A DNA stretch of 34,929 nt from the NCBI GenBank assembly GCA_903919715.1, contig CAIXJC010000004.1, positions 1 through 34,929 of the forward strand. The letters are read 5' to 3'. Both the position numbers and the translations under genes were made by a program. Source of the stretch: an uncultured bacterium (GTDB lineage Bacteria; Planctomycetota; Phycisphaerae; Phycisphaerales; SM1A02). Position 1 is the first letter of the stretch. Each line of letters starts with the position of its first letter. Positions 22,818 through 31,494 of this stretch are shown piece after piece. Below the pieces are notes generated by a model that did no database searches, was not told where the DNA came from, and was given only the letters and a program-made list of their open reading frames with translations.

Positions 22818-24929
22818 ATGGAGGCAAATTTTTTCGCTCGGATGTACCGTGTCAAAGTGTTCTACTCCGCACGTCGTCTCATTCTTGGAATCCTCCTGAT
22901 TGCCGCGGCATCCGCAGTGCTCGTGCTCAGCGATCGATCCGTCCAGCGCCCGACGGGAGGCGCGCTCGATGCTGCAGCACACGCGGCGCGACCGCGGCGA
23001 ATCGCAGTGATTCAGATCTCTTCGATCGATGCGATGAACGTCGGGCGGCTTGGCGTGATTGAACGATTGAAAGAGGCTGGATTTAGCGAGTCAACTGGAA
23101 CGACCTTTGACGTTTTTAATGCCGAGGGAGATGTTGGGACACTCGGGCAGATGGCGGCTGCAGTGTGCAGTGCATCGCCGCCCTATGACTTGGTTGTATC
23201 GCTCTCGACGGTCGCAGCGCAGACCGTGTTGCGTGCAAATAAGCGAGGCTTGCCACACGTGTTCGGATTAGTTGTCTCGCCGCCTGGGTTTGGAGTTCCG
23301 CTTGGTCCATGGACCGAAGGTTCGACACGACCGGCCAATGTCGCTGGCTTTGGAACGTTGCAGCCAGCAAAGTTGCTACTCATGGCGATGCATACCTCGG
23401 CGCCGAACGTGAAGCGATTGGGTTGCGTTTGGAATCCTGCAGAGGCGAATGCGGAAGCTTCCGTCAAACTTGGAAGAGCTGCATGCGCAGAACTTGGCAT
23501 CGAGCTTCTCGAAGCCAACGGCACCAATGTCTCCGAGGTTGCGACAGCCACCGACGTATTGATTTCGCGTGGGATCGATTGCTTCTGGATTCTTGCGGAT
23601 ACAAATGTCATTGCCGCCGCACCAACGGTGACGGATCGATGTCGCAAAGCACACGTGCCCGTGATTACGAATTTCCCTGACTTGTCGAAGTTGGGCGCTG
23701 CGATCAACTATGGCGCGGATTATCACGCGATGGGTGTTTCGACGGGCGCGATCGCAGAGTTGGTTTTGAAAGGCGTTGCGCCACGAGATATTCCATGCGA
23801 AAACTTTCTGCCCATCGCATTGCAGTTGAATTATTCAGGCTTCGGCGAAAACTGGATTCGTGTTCCAGAACTCGCGGCGCTCGCCGAGACCATCTACGAC
23901 CCGCCAGCACCACCGATCGTGCGAAAAGTTGAACGAGAACTCGTGCCGCCATCGATCGGGGCGATGCTCGCTGCACTGCCTGCAGCTGGAGCCGCGGTGA
24001 ATGCGGCGCCACTCGCAATGCCAACGATCGCAGTTCTCACGTACAACCGCACTCCAAATTTCGAAGATTGCCACCGAGGATTCATGCAAGAAATGGGAGT
24101 GCTGGGTTACAAGAACGGAGTGAATTGCACTCTTCAACTCCGAGATGCGCAGCTTGATATCGGCGCGCTTGGGACGATTGTCGCTGCGATTGCCGAGGAG
24201 AAGCCCGATGTTGTTGTGCCGTTCACGACCCCCGCATTGCAAGCAACGTTGCGACGCATCAAGAACGTCCCCATTGTTTTTTCTTTGATTGCATCCGGCG
24301 TCGCAGCTGGAGCGGGAAAGTCGAATGATGATCACCTGCCAAATGTCACTGGTGCGCAGATCACTTGCGATTGGGCACGCATGCTCGAAGTAGCGACGGC
24401 GGCGATACCGAATCTGAAAAGAGTGGGAACGGTCTTCGCTCCAAGTGAAGTGAATAGCGTCTATCACCGCAATGAATGGCAGCACGTACTCAACGCTGCA
24501 GGAATCGAGTTGATATCTGTCGCCGCTGATCGACCAACGGAACTTCCCGAAGCGGCAGAAGGACTCGCAACGCAGGGAATTCAGGCAATCTTGCAGATCT
24601 CAGATAATTCATCGAGCACAGGTTTCGCCGCGATTGTCAAGAGTGCCGATCGTGCGAACATTCCAGTCTTCGCGTTTTCGCCAGGAGCGATGAGAGCTGG
24701 CGCGACGATTTCTGTTTCGCGCGACTTTGAAGACGTCGGTCGTGAATGCGCGCGACTCGTTGACAAAGTGCTTCATGGTCAGTCGCCAGCGACTATCCCA
24801 TTTACCGATCCAAAGGAGACAATGCTTCTCATCAATCCAATTCGTATGGCTCGGTACGGCATTACGCTTCCCAAGCCGATGATGGATGGCGCGCGAGTCG
24901 TCACCGAATCGACGGGGAGTGTGAAATGA
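22818..24929 (+). CDS. ABC transporter substrate-binding protein with two tandem ABC_sub_bind lobes
   Basis: A 703-residue extracytoplasmic protein held by one N-terminal hydrophobic segment (RRLILGILLIAAASAVLVL, about 19-37); no lipobox cysteine is visible. Two copies of the PF04392-type fold follow, at about 60-360 (PRRIAVIQISS, PYDLVVSLSTVAAQTVL, VKRLGCVWNP, ISRGIDCFWILADTNV) and 395-695 (PTIAVLTYNRT, KPDVVVPFTTPALQATL, LKRVGTVFAPSEVNS, TQGIQAILQISDNSS). Relatives (COG2984, TrpX-like) normally have a single copy and bind aromatic amino acids or other small molecules. It starts the cassette; its TGA overlaps the next ATG (ATGA, 24926-24929). The ligand is unknown. No strong ribosome site precedes it. 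Confidence 0.88.
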   Translation: MEANFFARMYRVKVFYSARRLILGILLIAAASAVLVLSDRSVQRPTGGALDAAAHAARPRRIAVIQISSIDAMNVGRLGVIERLKEAGFSESTGTTFDVFNAEGDVGTLGQMAAAVCSASPPYDLVVSLSTVAAQTVLRANKRGLPHVFGLVVSPPGFGVPLGPWTEGSTRPANVAGFGTLQPAKLLLMAMHTSAPNVKRLGCVWNPAEANAEASVKLGRAACAELGIELLEANGTNVSEVATATDVLISRGIDCFWILADTNVIAAAPTVTDRCRKAHVPVITNFPDLSKLGAAINYGADYHAMGVSTGAIAELVLKGVAPRDIPCENFLPIALQLNYSGFGENWIRVPELAALAETIYDPPAPPIVRKVERELVPPSIGAMLAALPAAGAAVNAAPLAMPTIAVLTYNRTPNFEDCHRGFMQEMGVLGYKNGVNCTLQLRDAQLDIGALGTIVAAIAEEKPDVVVPFTTPALQATLRRIKNVPIVFSLIASGVAAGAGKSNDDHLPNVTGAQITCDWARMLEVATAAIPNLKRVGTVFAPSEVNSVYHRNEWQHVLNAAGIELISVAADRPTELPEAAEGLATQGIQAILQISDNSSSTGFAAIVKSADRANIPVFAFSPGAMRAGATISVSRDFEDVGRECARLVDKVLHGQSPATIPFTDPKETMLLINPIRMARYGITLPKPMMDGARVVTESTGSVK

Positions 24930-26119
24930 AGATCACTTCGAGTGTGACGACTGATGCAGCGCTCATTGTGATGGATGGTCGGTTGGATGCTTCATGGTCT
25001 CCAATGGTTGCGACGGCGCTCGAGGAAGCGATCCGTTCTGGTCGTTCGAGAATTGAACTTGATCTTGCAAACGTAAACTTCATTTCGTCGGTGGGAATCG
25101 GTGTGCTTCTGAAGGCACTCGGGCGAATGCGTGCGGTGAAGGGCACGATGATCGTGACGGCGGCAAGCGCTCCGGTGCGTGAAATGCTGCGGATTTCGAG
25201 ACTCGATGTTCTGCTTGGAGTGACATCAGCGACCAACTCAACTCCAGTCGTCGCAAGTGCGGTCGACTTCAGTACAAATTGCACATGGACGGGATCGTTG
25301 ACACAAGAGCCAGTCCGAGGAGTTGCGCGTCCAGCATTTGTTCGCGCTGGAACTGTGCGTGCGACTCCGTCGACGTTGGCGATTGGTCACATGGCTCTTG
25401 CGGCCGACGAAGCTTCTGCGCTCGGGCTCTTCGGCGAGGGTCTTGTTGCTGGGGGAACCGTTGCGGTCGCTCCAGCGGGTGCGCCACGACCAGACTGTCT
25501 TGCATCAAGCGATGCGGGAGCCGTGTCGTGCATCGTGCGCAACACGCTTGTGGTCGACGCGCCATTTTCGATGCGCGGATATTTCGAGTGGAACGGAAGC
25601 GAGTCCGTCACACTTTCGGCGCTCGCGAGGCAGTTAGTAAAAGTATCTGGCGGCGCAGTGGCATTTTTAGCAGTCGGCGAATGCGCTGGAGCGTTCGGTG
25701 CTTGGGCGCGAACTTCGCCGGACGATTGGAGCACGCAACCTTCAGGTATGTCGCCAAACGAGCTTCGCGCATCGCTGCGATTCGCAGGCGACCCAATGCA
25801 CCGCAGTGATTCGATGGTTGCAGTCGTGTTCGCTGCCGATGCAGCGTCGCGTGCAATACTTCCTACTGAGGTCTCGACTGAATTGGTTTTGATGCGCGAT
25901 GAAGGCGCTCCATCAGATGATCTTTTTCTTCATGCGCATGTCGCGGTCGCTTCGTACCGACCCGTCCCACGTTCGACGCAGGATCCATCAGCCGCAGGAC
26001 AGTTGCTCGCTGAACAACCACTCCGCGCAGTGATGCACGCATTGCGCAACGCCGAAGGCACTGAGACCGCATTTCTGCGCGGGTCGATCTGGGCGATTGC
26101 TCTGGGAGGCTCGGCATGA
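24926..26119 (+). CDS. STAS-domain protein with unrecognised C-terminal region, inside an ABC transporter operon
   Basis: A 397-residue soluble protein. Residues 1-105 form a STAS (anti-anti-sigma factor-like) domain: ALIVMDGRLDASWSPMVATALEEAI, IELDLANVNFISSVGIGVLLKAL and LRISRLDVLLGV. S55 falls where SpoIIAA carries its phosphorylated serine. Residues 106-397 are Ala/Ser/Val-rich with no match I recognise; candidate landmarks are GHMALAADEASALGLFGEGLVAGG, MRGYFEWNG and a cluster VGECAGAFGAW. No membrane segment is evident. It overlaps both neighbours by ATGA, so it is almost certainly co-translated with the binding protein and the permease. A role in gating or regulating the transporter is inferred; a role for an unlinked kinase or phosphatase is equally open. 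Confidence 0.8.
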   Translation: MKITSSVTTDAALIVMDGRLDASWSPMVATALEEAIRSGRSRIELDLANVNFISSVGIGVLLKALGRMRAVKGTMIVTAASAPVREMLRISRLDVLLGVTSATNSTPVVASAVDFSTNCTWTGSLTQEPVRGVARPAFVRAGTVRATPSTLAIGHMALAADEASALGLFGEGLVAGGTVAVAPAGAPRPDCLASSDAGAVSCIVRNTLVVDAPFSMRGYFEWNGSESVTLSALARQLVKVSGGAVAFLAVGECAGAFGAWARTSPDDWSTQPSGMSPNELRASLRFAGDPMHRSDSMVAVVFAADAASRAILPTEVSTELVLMRDEGAPSDDLFLHAHVAVASYRPVPRSTQDPSAAGQLLAEQPLRAVMHALRNAEGTETAFLRGSIWAIALGGSA

Positions 26120-27048
26120 GTCTGCTTATTGCGACGCTTGCGATCGGTTTGGTTTTCGGCGTCCTTGCGCTTGGGATCTATTTATCGTTCCGCGTCTATC
26201 AATTGCCAGACATCACAGCGGATGGTTCGTTTCCACTTGGCGCCGCGATCACCGCACGTCTCTTGCGTGATGGTGTCGATCCAGTGACGGCAACAATTGC
26301 TGGCATGGCGGGCGGTGCACTTGCGGGTGCAATCACTGGCGCCATTCATGTGCACTTCAAGGTGAATGCTCTGCTCTCTGGAATTTTGGTGATGACAGCG
26401 CTCTATTCAGTGAACTTGCGCATTATGGGTGCAAGCAATGTGCCGATTAAAGCGAACACGATTTTTACGCCATTTGAGCAGGGCGCTATCGCATGGTTCG
26501 GCCAAGAGACATCGATTCTGGGGCGAAGTGTTCCATCGAGCGATCTCGGTCTTCTGCTCGCAACGACAATTGTTGTGGGCGTGGCTGGAATACTTTTAGT
26601 GCTCTTTCTGAAAACTGAACTTGGCGCTGCGATGCGAGCGACTGGCGATAACGCCCGCATGCTTCGAGCGCTGGGGACCAGTACGGATCGCATGACGATT
26701 CTTGGCTTGGCGCTCTCAAATGCATTGGTTGCACTCTCTGGTTCGCTCTTTGCGCAGATGCAATCTTTCGCAGATGCGCAGATGGGGATTGGCGTAATCG
26801 TTCTGGGATTAGCGAGCGTGATCTTGGGGCAGAGTTTGATAGGTCCCGTTCGCTCGATCGCATTGGCAATCATCGGCGCAGTGATGGGCGCGGTGCTCTT
26901 CCGTCTCTTGGTGGCAATCGCTATTCGCATGGGGCTCGATGCAAATGATTTGAAGTTAGTCACGGCAGTCGTCGTACTCGCAGCAATCGTCGGACCAACT
27001 TGGCTGAAGAGCATTGCAAGGAAGCGAGGCACGCATGCTCCGGCTTGA
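26116..27048 (+). CDS. ABC transporter permease, branched-chain/TrpY-like (COG4120 type)
   Basis: Inner-membrane protein of 310 residues with about eight hydrophobic segments. Typical features are the start LIATLAIGLVFGVLALGIYLSFRVYQLPDITADGSFPLGAA, the VNALLSGILVMTALYSVNLRIMG block, and the coupling-helix region LGAAMRATGDNARMLRALGTS facing the ATPase. This is the permease normally found with PF04392 binding proteins and DEHTAALDP-type ATPases. The ATG overlaps the stop of the STAS gene by ATGA, and its own end overlaps the ATPase gene by 14 nt. It probably forms a homodimeric channel (family knowledge). Confidence 0.92.
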   Translation: MSLLIATLAIGLVFGVLALGIYLSFRVYQLPDITADGSFPLGAAITARLLRDGVDPVTATIAGMAGGALAGAITGAIHVHFKVNALLSGILVMTALYSVNLRIMGASNVPIKANTIFTPFEQGAIAWFGQETSILGRSVPSSDLGLLLATTIVVGVAGILLVLFLKTELGAAMRATGDNARMLRALGTSTDRMTILGLALSNALVALSGSLFAQMQSFADAQMGIGVIVLGLASVILGQSLIGPVRSIALAIIGAVMGAVLFRLLVAIAIRMGLDANDLKLVTAVVVLAAIVGPTWLKSIARKRGTHAPA

Positions 27049-27847
27049 TTCCGTCTGCAAAACATTTAATCCAGGAACGGCAAACGAAGTTCGTGCGCTT
27101 GTCAATGTCACCATCGAACTTGCGCCTGGATCATTCACCGTGGTGATCGGAACGAACGGCTCTGGCAAGAGCACGCTGCAGGGGGCAATATCAGGAGCAT
27201 TCGATCTTGACCGTGGATCGATCACGGTTGATGACACCAATATCACGCGTTGGCCAGAGCATCGACGAGCGCATCTCATTGGCCGCGTCTTTCAGGATCC
27301 CTTTGCAGGGACCGCACCTGGATTGACGGTTGCGGAAAACTTGGCGCTCGCATCGAAGCGCGGGAAGTGGCGGACGCTCGCACCATTGTTGCGCGGGGCG
27401 CGTCGTGGTGAATGGAAGGATCTCTTGGCGCAGATTGGTCTTGGGTTGGAAAATCGACTCGACGATCCGATCGGGCTGCTTTCTGGAGGTCAGCGACAAT
27501 CAATAACACTTTTGATGGCGACGCTGACGAGTCCAAAGGTGTTGCTTCTCGATGAACACACCGCCGCGCTTGATCCCAGAAGTGCGGAGTTGGTGATCTC
27601 ATTGACGACGCGGCTTGTGGCGCACTCAAGCGCAACGACTGTGATGGTCACGCATTCCATGCAACAAGCAGCGACGCTGGGAGATCGGTTGATCGCGATG
27701 CATCGTGGCCAGGTCTATTTGGATGTGTCGGGTGTTCAGAAGCAGCATCTCACTGAATCTGAATTACTCGCGCTCTTCAGTCAGATGCGGCGTGACGATC
27801 GATTCGATGATGATGCGTGCGCGTTGGTGGCGGGGCAGTATCGGTGA
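27035..27847 (+). CDS. ABC transporter ATP-binding protein (COG1101 type)
   Basis: A 270-residue ATPase from the ATG at 27035; a TTG at 27014 adds seven residues and is less likely. Walker A GTNGSGKST (39-47), Q-loop VFQDPFAG, signature LSGGQRQSI, Walker B with the unusual but family-typical VLLLDEHTAALDP, and the H-loop VTHSM are all present. It is the last gene of the cassette, overlaps the permease by 14 nt, and powers it. About 180 nt without an obvious terminator follow before the M16 peptidase, which has its own ribosome site. Confidence 0.93.
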   Translation: MLRLDSVCKTFNPGTANEVRALVNVTIELAPGSFTVVIGTNGSGKSTLQGAISGAFDLDRGSITVDDTNITRWPEHRRAHLIGRVFQDPFAGTAPGLTVAENLALASKRGKWRTLAPLLRGARRGEWKDLLAQIGLGLENRLDDPIGLLSGGQRQSITLLMATLTSPKVLLLDEHTAALDPRSAELVISLTTRLVAHSSATTVMVTHSMQQAATLGDRLIAMHRGQVYLDVSGVQKQHLTESELLALFSQMRRDDRFDDDACALVAGQYR

Positions 27848-28026
27848 GTCTGTCTCGCACAACAATCGATATTGCGAAGTGACGTGTTGTTGCGAATCGA
27901 ATTTCTGCCGATGATTTGAAATGAGCGTGAAGTGCTCGAGTTCCGTGATCTATTGACGGCGTTGGTATTCTTATGCAACGTCTCAGTCCCGCAAACCGCA
28001 CTCGAAGAGTCGCTAGGAGAACCCCC

Positions 28027-30939
28027 ATGAAATCTCATTTCAAATTCGCCTTCACATTTGTTGCCGCACTCGCCGTGATGACAAGTGTGTCCACAGCGCA
28101 AGTTGTGCCTGTCGCAGACGCGCCGCTGCCAACAGACCCTTCGCTCGTCTTTGGAAAACTTGACAATGGAATGAAGTACATCGTTCTTAGGCACTCTGTT
28201 CCACCAGGTCGCGCCGTCATCTGGATTCATATGGGGACGGGATCGCTCAATGAAACCGATCATCAACGCGGAATCGCGCATTATCTCGAACACATGGCGT
28301 TTAATGGGTCAGAGAATTTCAAGCCTGGTGCGGTCGTGCCGTTCTTCCAATCACTTGGCATGCAATTTGGTCGTGACCAAAATGCGTTTACGAATATGGA
28401 GCAGACAACATTTCAGCTGTCGCTTCCAGACGCGAAGCCAGAAACGCTTGGCAAGGGGATGATGTTCTTTTCAGATGTGATGTTTCAACTGCTCTTGACC
28501 CCAGAAGAAATCGAGGCGGAGCGCCAGATTATTCAAGAAGAGCGTCGTCGCGGACTTTCGGCGCGGCAACGTACGAGCGATTACATCACCGAGCGCATCG
28601 CGCCGGGTTCGCTCTATAGCAAGCGAGACACGATCGGGACTGAAGCGAGCATCAACGGAGTGATGCAGCAGGATTTCAAAGACTATTACGGCAAGTGGTA
28701 CGGCGCCGGCAATGCAACGTTGCTTGTTGTCGCTGATGCAGATCCCAACGAAGTCATCAAGGTCATCAAAGATAAGTTTGGTTCCGCGCCGAAAACAGAA
28801 AAGGCAATTGGCCAGCTGTCAGGAGTAAAGGCATACGACAAGAGCTTCGCAATTGTGACCAGCGATGCGGAGCTGACCTCGGAAGACATTCGAATTTCGC
28901 GCCTTGAACCTGCTCATCCGCCAACGACGACCGTCAAGATGTATCGCGACGAACTCGTGCTCGGGCTTGGTCAAAGTGCGATGAATCGCCGGTTGGAAGC
29001 GAAAGTTGCAGCAGGAGGGACGAGCTATCTCAGTGGAAGAGTTTCTTCTGGCAATGAAACAAACATGATGTATAGCGTTGATGTTTCAGCTCGTGCGGCG
29101 GATGGGAAATGGAAGCCAGCGCTGCAAGAACTTGCAGTGGAGCTCCAACGCGCACGCGCATTTGGTTTTACTTCTCACGAACTTGATGCGGTGAAGAAGC
29201 AAGCGATCTCTGGCGCTGAGCGAGCCGTGGAAACCGAATCGACCGCCGCGGCGAGTTCGTTCATCACTCGTATGAACGGATCTATTACGTCAGGCGAGCC
29301 AATGATGTCGCCACAACAGCAACTTGATCTGTTGAAGCAGTTGTTGCCTGGCATCACCGTTGAAGAGGTCGCAAAGAGCTTTGCGAAGGAGTTTGATCCA
29401 AAGGCGGTTGCGTTTGTTGCGGTCCTCCCGGCACGTTCAAACGTTCCGAGCGAAAGTGAGCTTCTTGAAATTGGAACCGCTGCATTGGCGGTCACGCCAG
29501 CGAAAGATGTTGAAGTCGCGCATGCAACTCAGTTGATCTCGGAGCTTCCCAAAGCTGGAACTGTCACTGAACAAAGTGAAAATGCGGCAACACAAGTCTG
29601 GTCTGGTTGGCTCAGCAATAACGCGCGAATGCATTACCGTTTTATGGATTACAGGAAGAACGAAGCAACCGTAAGCATCACTCTTGTTGGTGGTGATCTG
29701 CTTGAAACTGCGGAGAATCGGGGTATTACGCAGGCTGCGCAACTCGCGTGGGGTCGTCCTTCAACCAAGTCGTTGTCCTCCACAGATATTCGCGAATTGA
29801 TGAATGGCAAGAAGGTGAATGTGCGCGGTGGCGGAGGTGGCGGTGGCGGTCGAGGCGGGCGAGGCGGTCGAGGCGGCGGCGGTGGCGGCGCAGGAGCGAT
29901 CACCCTGAGTATTTCTGGAAGCCCAGCGGAACTCGAAACTGGATTTCAACTCGCGTATCTCTTGCTCACGCAACCCAAGATTGAACAAGTCGCATTTACG
30001 CAGTATCAGACAATGGCGAAAGAGTTCATTGCTGAGTCGATGAAGACCCCCAGTGGATTGGGCGGACGCATGGCGTCATCGCTTCCATATCCTGATGATG
30101 ATGTTCGGACGAAGCCGGTCACTCCTGAACAGATCGCAAACTTGACGTTGGCCGCTTCGCAGGCATGGCTTGAGAAGCTCATTGCGGAGTCACCAATCGA
30201 GATTGCAATTGTTGGCGACATTTCGAAAGAACGTGCGATCGAACTCGCAACGCACTATCTCGGCGCGTTGGCTTCGCGTCCGCGTGTCAGCCCAGAAACG
30301 TATTCGGCTTTGCGCACGCTCAAACGGCCTGCGGGACCACGAGTCTTTGAGAAAACGCTTGATACACCGACGAAGCAAGCGTTTGTGCTCTCTGGCTTTT
30401 ATGGAGCCGATCAGGCAAATCGCGATGATGTTCGCGCACTCAGTATGGCGTCGCGAATTCTCTCCACGCGTATGGTCACCGAAGTGCGTGAGAAGGAGCA
30501 ATTGGTTTATAGCATCTCAGCAGGTTCGCGTGCCGCTACCACATTCCCTGGCTTTGGAGTTTTCTCCGCGAGTGCGCCAACGCAGCCTTCGAAGACGCAA
30601 CCACTCGTCGACAAGCTCGCATCTATGTACGCAGAGTTCGCAAAGAACGGTCCGACTGACGAGGAGATGGATATCGCCAAGAAGCAGATGGCAAATACAT
30701 TCGATGAGCAGTTGAAAGAACCAGCCTATTGGTCTGGCCGAATCGATCTCATGACATATCAAGGAACGAATCTTGATGATGTGGTCAAAGAGCCCGCGGC
30801 ATATCAATCAATGACCTCAAAGCAGGTGAAGGATGTGTTCGCAAAGTATTACGCCCCATCGAACGCAATCGTGGTGGTGGTAAAGCCGGAGAACACGGAT
30901 GCTTCGGATGACGGGGACGATGACGCCCCGAGCAACTGA
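28027..30939 (+). CDS. Secreted M16 zinc metallopeptidase (pitrilysin family), double-domain
   Basis: Exported protease of 970 residues. The ATG at 28027 has AGGAGA 6 nt upstream and gives a signal peptide (MKSHFKFAFTFVAALAVMTSVSTA); an ATG 54 nt upstream is unlikely. The inverted zinc motif HxxEH is H85-YLEH89, with the third ligand in the acidic helix around E165 (EIEAERQIIQEERRR). The second half (about 530-960) is the inactive M16 C-terminal part that closes over substrate. A poly-Gly/Arg-Gly tract (about 601-621) is inserted in the second half. The family degrades peptides or processes exported proteins; the targets here are unknown. The tail is Asp-rich (DASDDGDDDAPSN). Confidence 0.93.
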   Translation: MKSHFKFAFTFVAALAVMTSVSTAQVVPVADAPLPTDPSLVFGKLDNGMKYIVLRHSVPPGRAVIWIHMGTGSLNETDHQRGIAHYLEHMAFNGSENFKPGAVVPFFQSLGMQFGRDQNAFTNMEQTTFQLSLPDAKPETLGKGMMFFSDVMFQLLLTPEEIEAERQIIQEERRRGLSARQRTSDYITERIAPGSLYSKRDTIGTEASINGVMQQDFKDYYGKWYGAGNATLLVVADADPNEVIKVIKDKFGSAPKTEKAIGQLSGVKAYDKSFAIVTSDAELTSEDIRISRLEPAHPPTTTVKMYRDELVLGLGQSAMNRRLEAKVAAGGTSYLSGRVSSGNETNMMYSVDVSARAADGKWKPALQELAVELQRARAFGFTSHELDAVKKQAISGAERAVETESTAAASSFITRMNGSITSGEPMMSPQQQLDLLKQLLPGITVEEVAKSFAKEFDPKAVAFVAVLPARSNVPSESELLEIGTAALAVTPAKDVEVAHATQLISELPKAGTVTEQSENAATQVWSGWLSNNARMHYRFMDYRKNEATVSITLVGGDLLETAENRGITQAAQLAWGRPSTKSLSSTDIRELMNGKKVNVRGGGGGGGGRGGRGGRGGGGGGAGAITLSISGSPAELETGFQLAYLLLTQPKIEQVAFTQYQTMAKEFIAESMKTPSGLGGRMASSLPYPDDDVRTKPVTPEQIANLTLAASQAWLEKLIAESPIEIAIVGDISKERAIELATHYLGALASRPRVSPETYSALRTLKRPAGPRVFEKTLDTPTKQAFVLSGFYGADQANRDDVRALSMASRILSTRMVTEVREKEQLVYSISAGSRAATTFPGFGVFSASAPTQPSKTQPLVDKLASMYAEFAKNGPTDEEMDIAKKQMANTFDEQLKEPAYWSGRIDLMTYQGTNLDDVVKEPAAYQSMTSKQVKDVFAKYYAPSNAIVVVVKPENTDASDDGDDDAPSN
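29827..29889 (+). repeat. Low-complexity GGN/CGN repeat encoding poly-Gly and RGG
   Basis: Twenty-one consecutive Gly or Arg codons inside the M16 gene encode a Gly tract broken by Arg at GGR spacing, likely a flexible surface loop. It is prone to slippage. Confidence 0.75.
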
Positions 30940-30954
30940 AGCCGGCAACAGAGA

Positions 30955-31494
30955 TCAATCCAAACGAACTAACTTCTTTACGAGCACTTCGAAATACAAG
31001 TCGGTTCTTCGCGGAATTCCAGCGCGCGGGTTGTCATATGGGAATGGCAAGCGCTTTCCCGAACAGCAATACCCTTGCCGTTCGTACCACGCAATGAGCG
31101 TGTCGCGTTGGCCGATCACTGTCATTCGTGCAGATGTAAGTTGCAGTTCGTCACGAACCACACGTTCCGCTTCTATGAGTAACTGCCGACCAATGCCGGC
31201 GCTTTGAAGCGTTGGACTGACAGTAACCATTCCGATGTATCCCGCATCTCTGGCATCGTCGACGCGCACGCAACCGACCAGCTCGCCACTGCGCAGCGCG
31301 AGGCGAATGCGGGAGTGAGATCCGCTGATGATGGTCGATACCTCGTCGATGTTGGTTCGTTGGCCATCGAGTAAGTCTGCTTCCGTTGTCCATCCCGCAC
31401 GACTTCCTTCGCCGCGGTATGCGCTTTCAATCAAAACGACGACTGCCTCGACATCGGCAATTGTTGCACTGCGAAATGTCAGCGTGCTGTTCAT
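30955..31494 (-). CDS. GNAT-family N-acetyltransferase
   Basis: A 179-residue cytoplasmic acyl-CoA-dependent acetyltransferase. The acetyl-CoA-binding motif A is IGMVTVSPTLQSAGIGRQLLIEAE (pattern Q/R-x-x-G-x-G), followed by a motif-B-like AWYERQGYCCSGKRLPFPY. The start is set at the ATG at 31494, whose ATGA overlaps the stop of the SDR gene upstream (31491-31493); an alternative ATG 21 nt earlier lies inside that gene. Coupled translation suggests a shared function with the SDR, perhaps modifying the same metabolite, which is inference. The substrate cannot be told. Confidence 0.88.
   Translation of the reverse strand: MNSTLTFRSATIADVEAVVVLIESAYRGEGSRAGWTTEADLLDGQRTNIDEVSTIISGSHSRIRLALRSGELVGCVRVDDARDAGYIGMVTVSPTLQSAGIGRQLLIEAERVVRDELQLTSARMTVIGQRDTLIAWYERQGYCCSGKRLPFPYDNPRAGIPRRTDLYFEVLVKKLVRLD

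Noticed and set aside
23835..24485. Antisense open frame of 216 codons inside the substrate-binding protein gene
   Set aside because: High Arg/Cys/Trp content typical of a shadow frame; the plus strand has clear repeated binding-protein motifs.
26403..27065. Antisense open frame of 220 codons opposite the permease
   Set aside because: A mirror of the hydrophobic permease codons with no independent support.
27848..28026. Possible small RNA or terminator in the gap after the ATPase gene
   Set aside because: Only a weak 6-bp inverted repeat (ACAACA/TGTTGT) was found, with no T-tract and no strong promoter.
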